Of a stretch of 64,000 nucleotides of DNA, positions 32,102 through 42,217 are shown in pieces. This stretch comes from Pedobacter schmidteae (lineage in GTDB: Bacteria; Bacteroidota; Bacteroidia; Sphingobacteriales; Sphingobacteriaceae). The notes under the pieces are model-generated. The model saw nothing but the letters and a program-made list of their open reading frames with translations. It did no database searches and was not told the origin of the DNA. Both the position numbers and the translations under genes were made by a program. Numbering within the stretch: position 1 is the stretch's first letter; every line of letters begins with the position of its first letter. The stretch covers positions 6,073,097 through 6,137,096 of the forward strand of contig NZ_LS999839.1 of assembly GCF_900564155.1 (NCBI RefSeq), in the 5' to 3' direction.

Positions 32102-34363
32102 ATGGAGTTTTTACAAAACAATTTAATTTATCTGATCCCTGCAATGGGCTTAATTGGCATTCTGGTAATGGCCATTAAAAGTGCCTGGGTAAACAAACAG
32201 GATGCAGGAGAAAAGAACATGCAGGAGCTTGCCGGATACATTGCAGATGGGGCTATGGCCTTTTTAAAGGCCGAATGGAGAGTACTGAGTATCTTTGTGG
32301 TATTTACAGCGGCTTTGCTGGCCTATTCAGGAACTATACACGAAGTAAATGGTATAGTCTTACATTCCAGCTGGATTATTGCCGTAGCCTTTATCATTGG
32401 TGCAGTTTTTTCTGCAACAGCAGGATATATTGGCATGAAAGCCGCTACAAAAGCAAACGTCCGTACTACACAAGCTGCCAGAACAAGCTTAAAACAAGCA
32501 TTAAAAGTATCTTTTACCGGTGGAACGGTAATGGGCTTAGGCGTTGCCGGCCTTGCCATTTTAGGTTTAGGTGGTTTGTTTATTGTTTTTCTGAACATAT
32601 TTAACGTGGTTGACGCCAACAGCACAGAAATGAAAACGGCCATTGAAGTATTGACCGGCTTTTCACTGGGTGCAGAATCTATTGCCTTATTTGCACGTGT
32701 CGGTGGCGGTATTTATACCAAGGCTGCCGATGTAGGCGCCGATTTAGTGGGTAAAGTTGAAGCGGGCATCCCTGAGGATGACGTACGTAACCCGGCTACC
32801 ATTGCCGATAACGTGGGCGACAATGTGGGCGATGTTGCCGGTATGGGTGCCGATTTATTTGGCTCCTATGTGGCCACTATCCTTGCTACCATGGTATTGG
32901 GACAGGAAATTGTGGTTGAAAAAATAAACGGCGTTGCGGCCGACAACCTGAACGGTTTCTCTCCGGTATTGTTACCAATGGTAATTTGCGGATTGGGCAT
33001 TATATTTTCTATTATAGGCACCTGGTTTGTTCGCATCAAAGGCGAAAATTCAAACGTGCAAAACGCATTGAACCTGGGCAACTGGGGATCAATTGTCATC
33101 ACTGCTATTGCATCTTATTTTGTGGTTACCGCTATGTTGCCAGCGCATTTACACCTGCGCGGTGTCAGCTTTAGCAATATGGATGTTTTTTATGCCATCA
33201 TTGTAGGCTTAGTAGTGGGTACCTTAATGAGTATCATTACCGAATATTATACCGCTATGGGCAAAGGCCCTGTGAATTCAATTATTCAACAATCGGGAAC
33301 CGGTCATGCCACCAATATCATCGGAGGTTTGTCGGTAGGTATGAAATCAACTGTAGTACCTATTCTGGTTTTGGCTGGTGGAATCATTTTCTCGTATGCC
33401 TTTGCGGGCTTATACGGAGTGGCTATTGCTGCTGCCGGAATGATGGCCACTACAGCCATGCAATTAGCGATTGATGCCTTTGGCCCAATTGCTGATAATG
33501 CCGGCGGTATTGCCGAGATGAGCCAACTGCCTCCCGAGGTACGCGAACGTACCGACAATCTTGACGCTGTTGGAAACACGACTGCGGCAACAGGTAAAGG
33601 TTTTGCCATCGCCTCTGCAGCTTTAACTTCACTGGCTTTATTTGCTGCATTTGTGGGAGTAGCAGGTATTTCGGCCATCGACATTTATAAAGCACCTGTT
33701 TTGGCTGGCCTATTTGTAGGCGCCATGATTCCTTTCATCTTCTCAGCTTTGTGTATTGCGGCTGTAGGTAAAGCAGCTATGGATATGGTACAGGAAGTTC
33801 GCCGTCAATTCCGCGAAATCCCTGGGATTATGGAGTACAAAGCGAAACCTGAGTATGAAAAATGCGTAGCGATATCCACCAAAGCCTCTATTCGCGAAAT
33901 GATGCTACCAGGTGCAATTGCGTTATTGGTACCTATCATTGTTGGTTTTGGATTTAAAGGCGTATTTCCTTCCGTAAGCTCGGCCGAGATACTGGGCGGC
34001 TTGCTTGCCGGTGTTACCGTATCGGGCGTGCTGATGGGAATTTTCCAATCAAATGCCGGTGGTGCATGGGACAATGCCAAAAAATCGTTTGAAAAAGGGG
34101 TTGAGATCAATGGCGAAATGCATTACAAAAAATCGGAGCCGCATAAGGCTTCTGTAACTGGTGATACCGTTGGTGATCCTTTCAAAGATACTTCGGGCCC
34201 ATCAATGAATATCCTGATTAAACTGATGTCTATCGTTTCGCTGGTCATTGCACCATATATTTCAGTGGGTGTTTCGGCTGATAAAGCAAAGGTGAAACCA
34301 CAGCCTAAGAAAATAGAACTGGTAGCTAAGACAGGCATTAAAGCCATCGTTACACGTCACTAG
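32102..34363 (+). CDS. hppA: Membrane-bound ion-pumping pyrophosphatase, K+-dependent type
   Basis: A 753-residue integral membrane pump with about 16 spans that hydrolyses pyrophosphate to move H+ or Na+ outward. The active-site loop is plain: [44 protein letters not shown] (about 216-260; D and N residues bind Mg-PPi). A second acidic loop is [16 protein letters not shown] and a third is GGAWDNAKK. The motif [10 protein letters not shown] has Ala where K+-independent enzymes have Lys, so it should need K+. Whether it pumps Na+ or H+ is not settled by this motif. It has its own promoter and terminator and is transcribed alone. Confidence 0.95.
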   Translation: MEFLQNNLIYLIPAMGLIGILVMAIKSAWVNKQDAGEKNMQELAGYIADGAMAFLKAEWRVLSIFVVFTAALLAYSGTIHEVNGIVLHSSWIIAVAFIIGAVFSATAGYIGMKAATKANVRTTQAARTSLKQALKVSFTGGTVMGLGVAGLAILGLGGLFIVFLNIFNVVDANSTEMKTAIEVLTGFSLGAESIALFARVGGGIYTKAADVGADLVGKVEAGIPEDDVRNPATIADNVGDNVGDVAGMGADLFGSYVATILATMVLGQEIVVEKINGVAADNLNGFSPVLLPMVICGLGIIFSIIGTWFVRIKGENSNVQNALNLGNWGSIVITAIASYFVVTAMLPAHLHLRGVSFSNMDVFYAIIVGLVVGTLMSIITEYYTAMGKGPVNSIIQQSGTGHATNIIGGLSVGMKSTVVPILVLAGGIIFSYAFAGLYGVAIAAAGMMATTAMQLAIDAFGPIADNAGGIAEMSQLPPEVRERTDNLDAVGNTTAATGKGFAIASAALTSLALFAAFVGVAGISAIDIYKAPVLAGLFVGAMIPFIFSALCIAAVGKAAMDMVQEVRRQFREIPGIMEYKAKPEYEKCVAISTKASIREMMLPGAIALLVPIIVGFGFKGVFPSVSSAEILGGLLAGVTVSGVLMGIFQSNAGGAWDNAKKSFEKGVEINGEMHYKKSEPHKASVTGDTVGDPFKDTSGPSMNILIKLMSIVSLVIAPYISVGVSADKAKVKPQPKKIELVAKTGIKAIVTRH

Positions 34364-34380
34364 TTTAAATACTGTTTAAA

Positions 34381-34418
34381 AATAAAAGGGATTTCTAAAA
34401 AGAATCCCTTTTATTTTT
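34381..34418 (+). terminator. Terminator of hppA
   Basis: Perfect 10-bp arms, AAAAGGGATT (34384-34393) and AATCCCTTTT (34403-34412), 9-base loop, followed by a T-rich stretch (ATTTTT). It lies 20 bases after the hppA stop. Confidence 0.8.
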
Positions 34419-34542
34419 AGATATATTTTATTTAGGTTTGACACTAATATGATAAAGTCAAAAATATCATAGCAGCTAAAAAAAAGAACATTTAAATTAA
34501 GCAGCACCATAAAAACTAACTTATTAAACTAAACCACAAATT

Positions 34543-36240
34543 ATGAATTTTAGAAAGTCGATTGACTTACTCACCAGGGAAGCAGCAGAAAGCGGTGAGG
34601 GAACCCTAAAAAGAACACTTGGGCCGGTAAATCTGGTAGCCCTGGGTATTGGCGCCATTATTGGTGCCGGTCTTTTCTCCATTACCGGTTCGGCGGCAGC
34701 AAATAACGCTGGTCCGGCCATTACCATTTCCTTTGTTATCGCAGCCCTTGGCTGTGGGTTTGCAGGATTATGTTATGCCGAATTTGCATCCATGATACCT
34801 GTAGCCGGTAGTGCCTACACCTATTCGTATGCCACCATGGGCGAGTTTGTGGCCTGGGTTATCGGTTGGGATTTGGTGCTGGAATATGCCTTAGGTGCGG
34901 CCACTGTATCCATCAGCTGGAGCCGGTACCTGGTCAAGTTTCTGGCTTATTACGATATTCATCTGCCTGCACAGGTAACGATGTCGCCGTTTGAACATGC
35001 AACTTTATTGGACGGAACAGTGGTTTCAGGTATGTTTAACTTACCAGCGGTATTCATCATCATCATCATGTCTTTTGTACTGATCAGAGGAACCAGCGAA
35101 TCTGCTTTTGTAAACGGCCTTATTGTAGCCATTAAAGTGGTTATTGTATTTATCTTTATATTCCTGGGATGGAAATATATCAATGCTGATAACTATTCAC
35201 CTTATTTCATTCCAGGTGATAAACCAGGACACGAGAGTGTGTTTACGCATGGATGGGGAGGTGTAATACGAGCAGCCGGAATTGTCTTTTTTGCTTATAT
35301 CGGTTTTGATGCGGTATCTACTGCAGCTCAGGAAGCGAAAAATCCTAAAAAGGATATGCCTATCGGTATTTTACTTTCCTTATTTATCTGTACCATTTTG
35401 TATATCCTTTTTGCACATGTCATGACAGGCGTAGCCAATTACGACATGTTTAAAGGTCAGGATGGTATTGCTCCGGTAGCAGTAGCAATTGACAATATGG
35501 GTCTTAAAAATGCTGCAGGTGTAGTTACGCCAGCTTACCCATGGTTAAACAAATTGATTATCCTTGCCATTTTGGGTGGTTATGCATCAGTAATCCTGGT
35601 GATGTTACTGGGTCAGTCGAGGGTATTTTTCTCGATGAGTAAAGATGGTTTATTGCCTAAAGTTTTCTCAAAAGTACACCACAAATACAGCACTCCAGCA
35701 AAAAGTAATTTATTGTTTATGGTGTTTGTAAGTTTATTTGCGGCCTTTGTACCTGCCACGGTAGTGGGCGAGATGACCAGTATTGGTACATTGCTTGCCT
35801 TTATCCTTGTATGTATTGGGGTAGTAATTTTAAGAAAACAGATGCCTGAATTACCGAGAGCCTTTAAAGTGCCAATGGTGCCATTGATCCCGATATTGGG
35901 TGTTGTGGTTTGTTTGGGCATGATGGTATTTTTACCATTGGATACCTGGGTACGTTTATTGGTATGGATGATTATCGGTGTCAACGTATACCTGTTCTAT
36001 GGCATGAAAAACAGCTTATTATCTGATAACCTGCAGGCAACATTAATTAAAAGCACTAAAACAGTTTCCTATATAGGCCTCCTTTTAGCAGTTTTGCTGG
36101 TAATAGTAGCCATTATTCACCATCACATTACTGATGGTGCCGATACAGGCCTGTATTACTTCTCTTTAGTTTTTGCTGCAGCCCATTTGTTGTTGTACAT
36201 TTATAAAGTAGCAACTGCAGGTAGCGTACAAGCCAAATAA
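34543..36240 (+). CDS. APC-family cationic amino acid transporter
   Basis: A 565-residue permease with about 14 spans, the longer CAT-like form. The N-terminus is RTLGPVNLVALGIGAIIGAGLFSITG and the following part is CYAEFASMIPVAGSAYTYSYATMGEFVAWVIGWDLVLEYALGA, both hallmarks of this subfamily. FAYIGFDAVSTAAQEAKNPKKDMPIGI lies in the middle. It should import basic or neutral amino acids. It is flanked by strong terminators and so is a single-gene unit. It is not a recent duplicate of the other permease here, which belongs to a different branch and is only about 490 residues long. Confidence 0.92.
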   Translation: MNFRKSIDLLTREAAESGEGTLKRTLGPVNLVALGIGAIIGAGLFSITGSAAANNAGPAITISFVIAALGCGFAGLCYAEFASMIPVAGSAYTYSYATMGEFVAWVIGWDLVLEYALGAATVSISWSRYLVKFLAYYDIHLPAQVTMSPFEHATLLDGTVVSGMFNLPAVFIIIIMSFVLIRGTSESAFVNGLIVAIKVVIVFIFIFLGWKYINADNYSPYFIPGDKPGHESVFTHGWGGVIRAAGIVFFAYIGFDAVSTAAQEAKNPKKDMPIGILLSLFICTILYILFAHVMTGVANYDMFKGQDGIAPVAVAIDNMGLKNAAGVVTPAYPWLNKLIILAILGGYASVILVMLLGQSRVFFSMSKDGLLPKVFSKVHHKYSTPAKSNLLFMVFVSLFAAFVPATVVGEMTSIGTLLAFILVCIGVVILRKQMPELPRAFKVPMVPLIPILGVVVCLGMMVFLPLDTWVRLLVWMIIGVNVYLFYGMKNSLLSDNLQATLIKSTKTVSYIGLLLAVLLVIVAIIHHHITDGADTGLYYFSLVFAAAHLLLYIYKVATAGSVQAK

Positions 36241-36270
36241 AGCAAAAAGGGTTTAAACCAAAAATATCCA

Positions 36271-36316
36271 AAAATAAAAAAGCCTCTGTATTTAAAATAC
36301 AGAGGCTTTTTATGTG
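36271..36316. terminator. Bidirectional terminator between the permease and the small convergent gene
   Basis: A perfect 15-bp stem, 36278-36292 with 36296-36310, and a 3-base loop, with A-run on one side and T-run on the other. It lies between the plus-strand permease and the minus-strand small gene at 36337 and can serve both. Confidence 0.85.
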
Positions 36317-36336
36317 ACCTTCCTTTCAGTCGACGC

Positions 36337-36561
36337 TTAAAATGCGGCATTGCTGAGGCGAAGCTCTTCTGAATACACCCCATTGTCCAGCAGAATAGAT
36401 TTTACCATATCTGCGCAGGGAACAGAAGAGATTACCTTTAATATTTTATCTTCAAATGAAAACAACCAATTTTTCTCTCCAAACAAAAGATTGAAAACCG
36501 GTTTAACAGCGATCATATCGATTCTGCTTTTTACTGACGTTTTGAAGATAACCATGCCCAT
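36337..36561 (-). CDS. Small heavy-metal-domain-like protein without CxxC
   Basis: A 74-residue protein with the pattern strand, helix, strand, strand, helix, strand (VIFKTSV, FEDKILKVISSV, ADMVKSILLDNGVYSEEL). The stretch NWLFSFEDKILKV...MVKSILLDNG resembles the small HMA-fold proteins common in Sphingobacteriaceae, but the metal-binding CxxC in the first loop is absent (KSRIDM in its place; one Cys at PCAD). It is monocistronic and ends at the shared terminator. The fold call is by pattern only. The start may be the ATG at 36561 or the one two codons later. Confidence 0.5.
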   Translation of the reverse strand: MGMVIFKTSVKSRIDMIAVKPVFNLLFGEKNWLFSFEDKILKVISSVPCADMVKSILLDNGVYSEELRLSNAAF

Positions 36562-36864
36562 AGCCTTTTAAATTATACACCAAAGATGCCTTCTATAACC
36601 GAATTTATAAAGGCCTTTAAGGTCAGAATAAACAATTCTTCGGTGAACGGCAAAAAATGATCGGTAAAAAATCCTACTACATTGCGTCCAACACGCACTA
36701 CATTGGCGCCTAATCACGCACCACCTATCCCGCCATATTTCATAAAAAATCACCTTCTTAGAGAAGACATAGGAACCATTTGCGCCCCTTCCGGCGCAAC
36801 TTGTTCCAGTCTTCGAAAAGAATGGTTATTTTTTTCCGTTACTTTGTGAAATAAATCTAAAGCC
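36562..36864. other. Intergenic region with a possible gene remnant
   Basis: No intact gene was found in these 303 bases. One plus-strand frame reads LYTKDAFYNRIYKGL, a stop, then GQNKQFFGERQKMIGKK and SYYIASNTHYIGA before a second stop (about 36569-36714). The sequence looks protein-like but is broken by a stop and has no start codon. It may be a decayed gene or chance; I do not recognise a family. Confidence 0.2.
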
Positions 36865-37434
36865 ATGGAATTCAATTTCAGTCAAATCCTCTCTACCTCG
36901 ATGATACTCTTTGCCATCATTGATATTTTGGGAGCTATTCCTATTGTAATAGAGCTCAGAAAAAAGGCCGGACATATACAGTCCGAAAAGGCTACAATAG
37001 TGGCGACTGTTCTGATGATCATCTTTCTATTTGCCGGCGAGACTTTATTAAAAGTGATTGGATTGGATGTGGCTTCTTTCGCCATTGCGGGTTCAATGGT
37101 TATCTTTTTCATCGCTATGGAGATGGTGTTGGGCCTGACCATTTTTAAAGAAGGAGATGCGCCCGAAACCGTATCCATTGTACCCCTTGCTTTCCCGCTG
37201 ATTGCAGGAGCAGGTACCATGACCACCTTATTGTCCCTGAAAACAGAATACGCCACGCAAAACATCATTGTAGGTATCCTGATCAATATGATGTTTGTGT
37301 ATTTTGTTTTGAAAAATACCGAACGACTGGAGAAGCTTTTTGGCAAATCGGGACTGAATGCATTGCGTAAAGCTTTTGGAATTATCCTACTGGCCATTGC
37401 CATCAAGCTATTCAGAAACAACACCGGACTTTAA
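36865..37434 (+). CDS. MarC family (UPF0056) integral membrane protein
   Basis: A 189-residue inner-membrane protein with six hydrophobic spans, the normal size for the family. The N-terminal span FAIIDILGAIPIVIEL and the later VPLAFPLIAGAGTMTTLLSL carry the family's conserved pattern (D-x-x-G-x-x-P near the start, PLAxPxxAGPG-like in the middle, here PLIAGAG). The function of MarC proteins is not established; a link to multiple antibiotic resistance was withdrawn for the E. coli protein. It stands alone on its strand. Confidence 0.9.
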   Translation: MEFNFSQILSTSMILFAIIDILGAIPIVIELRKKAGHIQSEKATIVATVLMIIFLFAGETLLKVIGLDVASFAIAGSMVIFFIAMEMVLGLTIFKEGDAPETVSIVPLAFPLIAGAGTMTTLLSLKTEYATQNIIVGILINMMFVYFVLKNTERLEKLFGKSGLNALRKAFGIILLAIAIKLFRNNTGL

Positions 37435-37747
37435 TTTTTCAGGCCGTTTTAGGGTCAAAAATACAGCCTACAGCAAACAGCTGAAGCATTCATCTTATCC
37501 ACCCGGATGCGACTACCTTGATTGCGGTTTTTCCGAAGGAAAGACGAACCAAAGACGAAGCATACTATACTCGGGTACGGCGTTGCCAACCGCCCTGATT
37601 TTGTGGCAGTACCAGTCCTTTTAAAAACTATTTTTTATGTGTTACTCATTTCCAACTCCAGGCGGGGTTGGGTATCGACTACTAACTTTAAATGTAAGCA
37701 ATTATCTAACCAATACAAACATTAAAACAGATTGGCCACAAGAGAGA
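37435..37747. other. Intergenic region without recognisable content
   Basis: These 313 bases lie between the convergent MarC and RNA-methyltransferase genes. Short open frames occur on the plus strand but show no protein-like pattern. No hairpin terminator, repeat or RNA gene was recognised. Confidence 0.4.
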
Positions 37748-38914
37748 CTAAGCTGTTTTAATTAACCGGGCAACAAACATGGTATCTGCCTTATGTCCAT
37801 AGCCTTTTATCAGCTCCATTTTCTCGAGCTTCAAAGGCAGGTTTTCCAGCAGATAAGCAATTACATCTTCATTTTCCTGTTTAAATACCGAACAGGTAAT
37901 GTAAATCAGCGGTTTATCTTCTTTCAGGTATTTTACAACATTAGAAGCTATAGTTTGCTGCAATTTTGAAAAATAGCCAATTTTATGCTGTTCAAAATAA
38001 TATAGCATTTCGGGCGTCCGGCCCCAGGTACCCGATCCTGAACATGGTGCATCCAATATGATTCCGTCAAATTCATAATGGTACAGATCCTGATCGTTAT
38101 TCTGAAGCAGGTCTAATACCTTTTTCTGATATTTTTTCAAACCCGCTGCACTGAAGCGCTCATCAAGGTTACTTAAGCTATTTTCTCTGACATCACTAAC
38201 CAATAGCTCTACCTTAGGCTCCAGATCGTGCAACAGCAAGGATTTCCCACCCGATGCAGCGCAGCAATCCCACCATTTATCCCATTGCCGGGGTTGAAAA
38301 AACGCACCTGTTTGTTGTGAAGAAAGATCTTGCACCTGGTAAAACGGTTGGCTTTCCAGCACCTGATCAAGCTTGGTACCGTTAGACACTGCAATGGTAT
38401 GCTCAGCAATCTTCTCAAAAGGCACCGCTGCATTGTTCAAGGCTTCTTCTATTTGATTTACCTGGCCTTTGTTAATCCTTATAAAAAGATCGGGTTGCGT
38501 AAAAAAAGATTGAAAGAAAGCTGGTTTATCAATAGATTCAGAAAGTGCTTCATGACAGCTAAATACATCAGACAGCTGGAAGTCGGGATAGGCCGACTGA
38601 ACAAGTGCCAGCTTTTCGGGCACAGAAAGTCCGGTTTTTTCGGCCAGATCGGGTAAATAAGTAGTGATTACCAAACTTGGGCTTTGGTTGCACAGAAAAT
38701 CGGCAACCGCCAGTCTGGTATTTCTGTCCATGTCAAACAGTGCCATTCCCAATCGGAAAAAGCTATAGATATAGCGGGATGCCCAGCGCCTGTCGGATGA
38801 GCCCATTTGCCTGTTCTTCTTAAAATAAACAAATAAAAAGCGGTGCAAAGGCGTGGTGCCATCGTAACTGTTAAAGATCTGTTCAAATGCCCTGATCTGA
38901 TGTTCTACTCTCAT
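37748..38914 (-). CDS. RsmB/NOL1-type RNA (cytosine-5) methyltransferase
   Basis: A 388-residue SAM-dependent methyltransferase. The N-terminal 200 residues are the helical RNA-binding part of the NOL1/NOP2/Sun family. The catalytic domain has the SAM motif WDCCAASGGKSLLL (about 236), LLVSDVRENSL, the first catalytic motif ILDAPCSGSGTWGRTPE and the second ITCSVFKQENEDV, giving both conserved cysteines (PC and TC) of m5C methyltransferases. It probably methylates 16S rRNA, but the target nucleotide is not certain. Its ATG overlaps the stop of the upstream lipoprotein by four bases (ATGA), a sign of translational coupling. Confidence 0.87.
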   Translation of the reverse strand: MRVEHQIRAFEQIFNSYDGTTPLHRFLFVYFKKNRQMGSSDRRWASRYIYSFFRLGMALFDMDRNTRLAVADFLCNQSPSLVITTYLPDLAEKTGLSVPEKLALVQSAYPDFQLSDVFSCHEALSESIDKPAFFQSFFTQPDLFIRINKGQVNQIEEALNNAAVPFEKIAEHTIAVSNGTKLDQVLESQPFYQVQDLSSQQTGAFFQPRQWDKWWDCCAASGGKSLLLHDLEPKVELLVSDVRENSLSNLDERFSAAGLKKYQKKVLDLLQNNDQDLYHYEFDGIILDAPCSGSGTWGRTPEMLYYFEQHKIGYFSKLQQTIASNVVKYLKEDKPLIYITCSVFKQENEDVIAYLLENLPLKLEKMELIKGYGHKADTMFVARLIKTA

Positions 38915-40137
38915 TCTACAATATTTAAGGCAAAGTTTTGATAACGCAACAGCATCAACCTGGTATTGATGTAGCCTAGCGATGGATTGTGCGTGAACTG
39001 AAAAGAATTATGAAGCCCCTTATAGTTTTCGCTAGTCAGGTGTTTCAGGTAATCTTCGCCATACTTAGCCAGCAATCGGCCAAAGTAGTAACCAATATCA
39101 AATCCTTTAAAGGCATATTCTCCAGGTTCGAAATTAAACAGCAATCTGTATTTTTTAATAAAACTGTTCACCTCCGGCCGTTTATAATCAACTTTGTAAG
39201 AAGAAGATACGATGGTATTTAGAGCCTGCAGCTGTTCTACATTATACCCTTGTTTCACCCAGTCGGGATGTCCAAACAGGGAAATATTAAAACCTGCCTT
39301 TTTTATTTTTATCAGCTTATCCAAAGTAGGTATGACAAACTTTTTGTCGGACGAACTCACCATCACCACATACTGTTTTCCGCGTTGCATTTTAGTTTCC
39401 ATGGTAAAAACAGAAGCGTATTCCTGAAATACAAAAGCCTTTTTTGCTTGCGCAAAATAGCTACGCAAAGGGCTCGCCAACACTTCATCGGCTGCCCCTT
39501 TGGGATTGATCAATACCACAATGGTATTTGCCGGATTGTAATTACGATTGATGTAAGCCCCTATTTTTTGGGCATGAAGATCAATGTTATTGACAATAGA
39601 TATGAGGTTAGGATTGACAAATTCCGACGGCTGAGACGCTGCCAGTGGGTTTACCACAGGTATTTTTCTGGAAATAGAATAATTGGTTATATATTTTAAG
39701 CCTTCCGGAAATACAGGACCTACAATGAGGTCGCTGCCCAGTAGTCCGCCATTGTCAATCAGCGCAGCAATTTGTGTATTGTTGTCCTGGGTATCGTAAA
39801 CCTTCAGTTTAAAATCCTGACCTGCGGCAGCGGCAGAGTCGACCCCCAACTTAAATCCCTGATAAAAATCAATAGCCATAGCGGCCTTTTCTACATCTGC
39901 TTTTGTGGCAGTCTTGAGTTTAATTTCATCCAAGCGGAAAGGAGCAAGCAAAGAAATAGTAGCCTGCTTCAATTTAGGAGCAGGCTTTTCTACTTTTTCA
40001 ACTTCTTTTGGTGGCTCGGGCTTTTTACTTTCGGGCCTTATTTTTGGAGAACAGGCCGACAACACCAAAGCCGAAAGTATAATGATCCAATACTTATTCC
40101 CACTCAATTGTGGCTGGTGGTTTTGAGCTAATATCAT
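38911..40137 (-). CDS. Lipoprotein with type-1 periplasmic-binding fold (LpoA-like/LivJ-like)
   Basis: A 408-residue lipoprotein from the ATG at 40137; lipobox at C29 (LVLSACSPK), then a Pro/Glu/Lys-rich linker. The mature part is a two-lobe periplasmic-binding fold: [75 protein letters not shown]-like and [14 protein letters not shown]. It lacks ABC transporter neighbours, which argues against simple uptake and for a LpoA-like or cell-wall-linked sensor role; this is inference. The start overlaps the guaA stop by about 44 bases, an unusually large overlap. A TTG start 27 bases later would reduce it but shorten the signal peptide. Confidence 0.82.
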   Translation of the reverse strand: MILAQNHQPQLSGNKYWIIILSALVLSACSPKIRPESKKPEPPKEVEKVEKPAPKLKQATISLLAPFRLDEIKLKTATKADVEKAAMAIDFYQGFKLGVDSAAAAGQDFKLKVYDTQDNNTQIAALIDNGGLLGSDLIVGPVFPEGLKYITNYSISRKIPVVNPLAASQPSEFVNPNLISIVNNIDLHAQKIGAYINRNYNPANTIVVLINPKGAADEVLASPLRSYFAQAKKAFVFQEYASVFTMETKMQRGKQYVVMVSSSDKKFVIPTLDKLIKIKKAGFNISLFGHPDWVKQGYNVEQLQALNTIVSSSYKVDYKRPEVNSFIKKYRLLFNFEPGEYAFKGFDIGYYFGRLLAKYGEDYLKHLTSENYKGLHNSFQFTHNPSLGYINTRLMLLRYQNFALNIVE

Positions 40138-41620
40138 ATACAACGCGGTTAATTCCTTTTACTTTGTTAATTATTTCATTAGAAATTTTAGCGAGTACGT
40201 TGTATGGCAGATGGCACCAGTCGGCAGTCATTCCATCAACAGACTCAACCGCACGAAGGGCAATTGCATTTTCATAGGTACGCTCGTCACCCATTACACC
40301 TACCGACTGAACAGGAAGGAAAATTGCTCCTGCCTGCCATACTTTATCGTATAAACCGGCTTCTTTGAGATTATTGATATAAATGGCATCTGCCTCCTGA
40401 AGGATGGCGACTTTCTCGGCAGTTACTTCACCCAAAATCCTGATGGCCAAACCTGGTCCAGGGAAAGGGTGACGTCCGATGATAAAGTGCTCCAGTCCTA
40501 AAGACGTTCCTACTCTTCTTACTTCGTCCTTAAATAAAGTATTTAATGGCTCTACTACCTTTAATTTCATGAAATCAGGTAAACCACCGACATTATGGTG
40601 CGATTTGATGGTAGCAGATGGACCTTTTACCGAAACAGACTCAATGATATCCGGATAAATGGTACCCTGGGCCAACCATTTTACATCCTGTACCTGGTGC
40701 GCCTCATCATCAAATACTTCGATAAATACGCGACCAATAGCTTTACGTTTCAGTTCCGGATCGGAAACCCCAGCCAACTGGCTCAGGAAACGTTCCTTGG
40801 CATCCACACCTTTGATGTTTAGCCCCAGGTGTTTGTATTGTTCCAGTACAGCGGCGTACTCATCTTTTCTCAATAAACCGTTGTCTACAAAAATACAGTG
40901 CAGGTTGGCACCTATGGCTTTGTGCAATAAAATTGCGGCCACACTCGAATCTACCCCACCTGAAAGTGCCAGAACAACTTTATCGTCGCCCAGTTTTTCT
41001 TTTAAGCTGGCAATGGTTGTTTCCACAAAAGCATCTGGTGTCCACTCCTGTTTACATCCGCAAATGTCAACCAGAAAATTTTCCAGCAATTGCTTACCAT
41101 CTGTACTGTGTGTCACCTCCGGGTGAAACTGGATGGCATAGGTATTCGTATCTTTAACATGGTAGGCAGCTACTTTTACACTATCCGTGCTGGCAATCAG
41201 TTCAAAGTTTGCCGGGATTTTGGTAATGGTATCACCGTGTGACATCCACACTTGTGAGCCTACATTGATATTTTTAAATAATTTATTTTCGGCGACAACA
41301 AAACTAAGGTTGGCGCGGCCGTATTCTCTGGTTGATGAAGCCTGTACTTCTCCACCGGAATGCTGGGCTATATATTGAGCTCCGTAACACACCGCCAACA
41401 TGGGGTGGTTCTCAAACTTTTTAAGGTCTACCTGTGGTGCATCTTCCTGACGGACAGAATATGGACTACCTGAAAGAATGATACCTTTAACGTCTGAAGT
41501 GATTTCAGGAATGTTGTTAAATGGATGAATTTCGCAATAAACGTTTAACTCGCGTACCCTACGGGCAATTAACTGTGTATATTGGGATCCAAAATCGAGA
41601 ATAATGATTTTTTCTAGCAT
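40094..41620 (-). CDS. guaA: GMP synthase (glutamine-hydrolysing)
   Basis: A 508-residue enzyme that converts XMP to GMP with ATP and glutamine. The glutamine amidotransferase domain (1-190) has the nucleophile Cys in [12 protein letters not shown] (about C78) and the His/Glu pair in QFHPEVTHS. The ATP pyrophosphatase domain has the P-loop [12 protein letters not shown], and the C-terminal dimerisation domain ends with the conserved KPPATIEWE. The ATG at 41620 is chosen over the TTG two codons upstream because GuaA proteins start [16 protein letters not shown]. It follows the dCMP deaminase by eight bases, so two nucleotide genes form an operon with the downstream lipoprotein and methyltransferase. 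Confidence 0.97.
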   Translation of the reverse strand: MLEKIIILDFGSQYTQLIARRVRELNVYCEIHPFNNIPEITSDVKGIILSGSPYSVRQEDAPQVDLKKFENHPMLAVCYGAQYIAQHSGGEVQASSTREYGRANLSFVVAENKLFKNINVGSQVWMSHGDTITKIPANFELIASTDSVKVAAYHVKDTNTYAIQFHPEVTHSTDGKQLLENFLVDICGCKQEWTPDAFVETTIASLKEKLGDDKVVLALSGGVDSSVAAILLHKAIGANLHCIFVDNGLLRKDEYAAVLEQYKHLGLNIKGVDAKERFLSQLAGVSDPELKRKAIGRVFIEVFDDEAHQVQDVKWLAQGTIYPDIIESVSVKGPSATIKSHHNVGGLPDFMKLKVVEPLNTLFKDEVRRVGTSLGLEHFIIGRHPFPGPGLAIRILGEVTAEKVAILQEADAIYINNLKEAGLYDKVWQAGAIFLPVQSVGVMGDERTYENAIALRAVESVDGMTADWCHLPYNVLAKISNEIINKVKGINRVVYDISSKPPATIEWE

Positions 41621-41628
41621 GGCCAAAG

Positions 41629-42084
41629 TTAAGAAAACTTCATTACTTCTACGCCGAATCTTTGAAGAAAATCAACACCTTCGTCGCTGGGCAGACCTTT
41701 GTAAGCAGCATAAGAATCTTTATAGTAAACAACTTTTATCCCCGAAGATAAGATCAGGCGGGCACAGGCAATACAGGGCGACAAAGTGGTATACAAAGTT
41801 GAGCCTTCTATTTTCGAACCATTTTTGAGCCCGTATAGAATCGCATTTTCTTCGGCATGTAAGGCCAGTGAGCAGCTGCCTTTCGAATCCCGGGCACAAC
41901 CTGCCTCCGCCCATTCTTCATCACAATTGTGTGTACCGGCCGGCGGGCCATTGTAGCCGATAGAGATAATACGGGTGTCTTTTGTCAATACTGCGCCAAC
42001 CTGGGCACGAACGCAATGCGATCGTCCGGCAAGATCGGAGGCCAGATTCATAAAAATATGATTGAAACTTGGTTTTACTGTCAT
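41629..42084 (-). CDS. Deoxycytidylate (dCMP) deaminase, zinc-dependent
   Basis: A 151-residue cytidine/deoxycytidylate deaminase. The zinc motif HAEENAI supplies His and the catalytic Glu, and [10 protein letters not shown] supplies the two Cys ligands. GYNGPPAG and the following HCDEEW-like THNCDEEW carry the extra residues of the ComEB/dCMP branch. It makes dUMP for thymidylate synthesis. It is the first gene of the guaA operon. The C-terminus [14 protein letters not shown] is typical. Confidence 0.92.
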   Translation of the reverse strand: MTVKPSFNHIFMNLASDLAGRSHCVRAQVGAVLTKDTRIISIGYNGPPAGTHNCDEEWAEAGCARDSKGSCSLALHAEENAILYGLKNGSKIEGSTLYTTLSPCIACARLILSSGIKVVYYKDSYAAYKGLPSDEGVDFLQRFGVEVMKFS

Positions 42085-42217
42085 ACTATGCCTTGCCCTA
42101 CAGCAATTTTTTAAAAACAGCAGAGGGGGTTATTTTGTAGTTATATGAAAAGGTATTTTTTTTGGGACTAATTTATGTTTAAAATTGCATATTAGCACAA
42201 TATATAACGTTAGGTGA

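Noticed and set aside
33304-33684. 126-residue ORF antisense to hppA
   Set aside because: Ala/Pro-rich mirror frame of the conserved pyrophosphatase gene.
36568-36753. 61-residue ORF on the minus strand
   Set aside because: No plausible pattern; rich in Trp, Cys and Arg as for a non-coding frame.
36882-37424. 180-residue ORF antisense to marC
   Set aside because: It mirrors a membrane-protein gene; MarC on the plus strand has clear family motifs.
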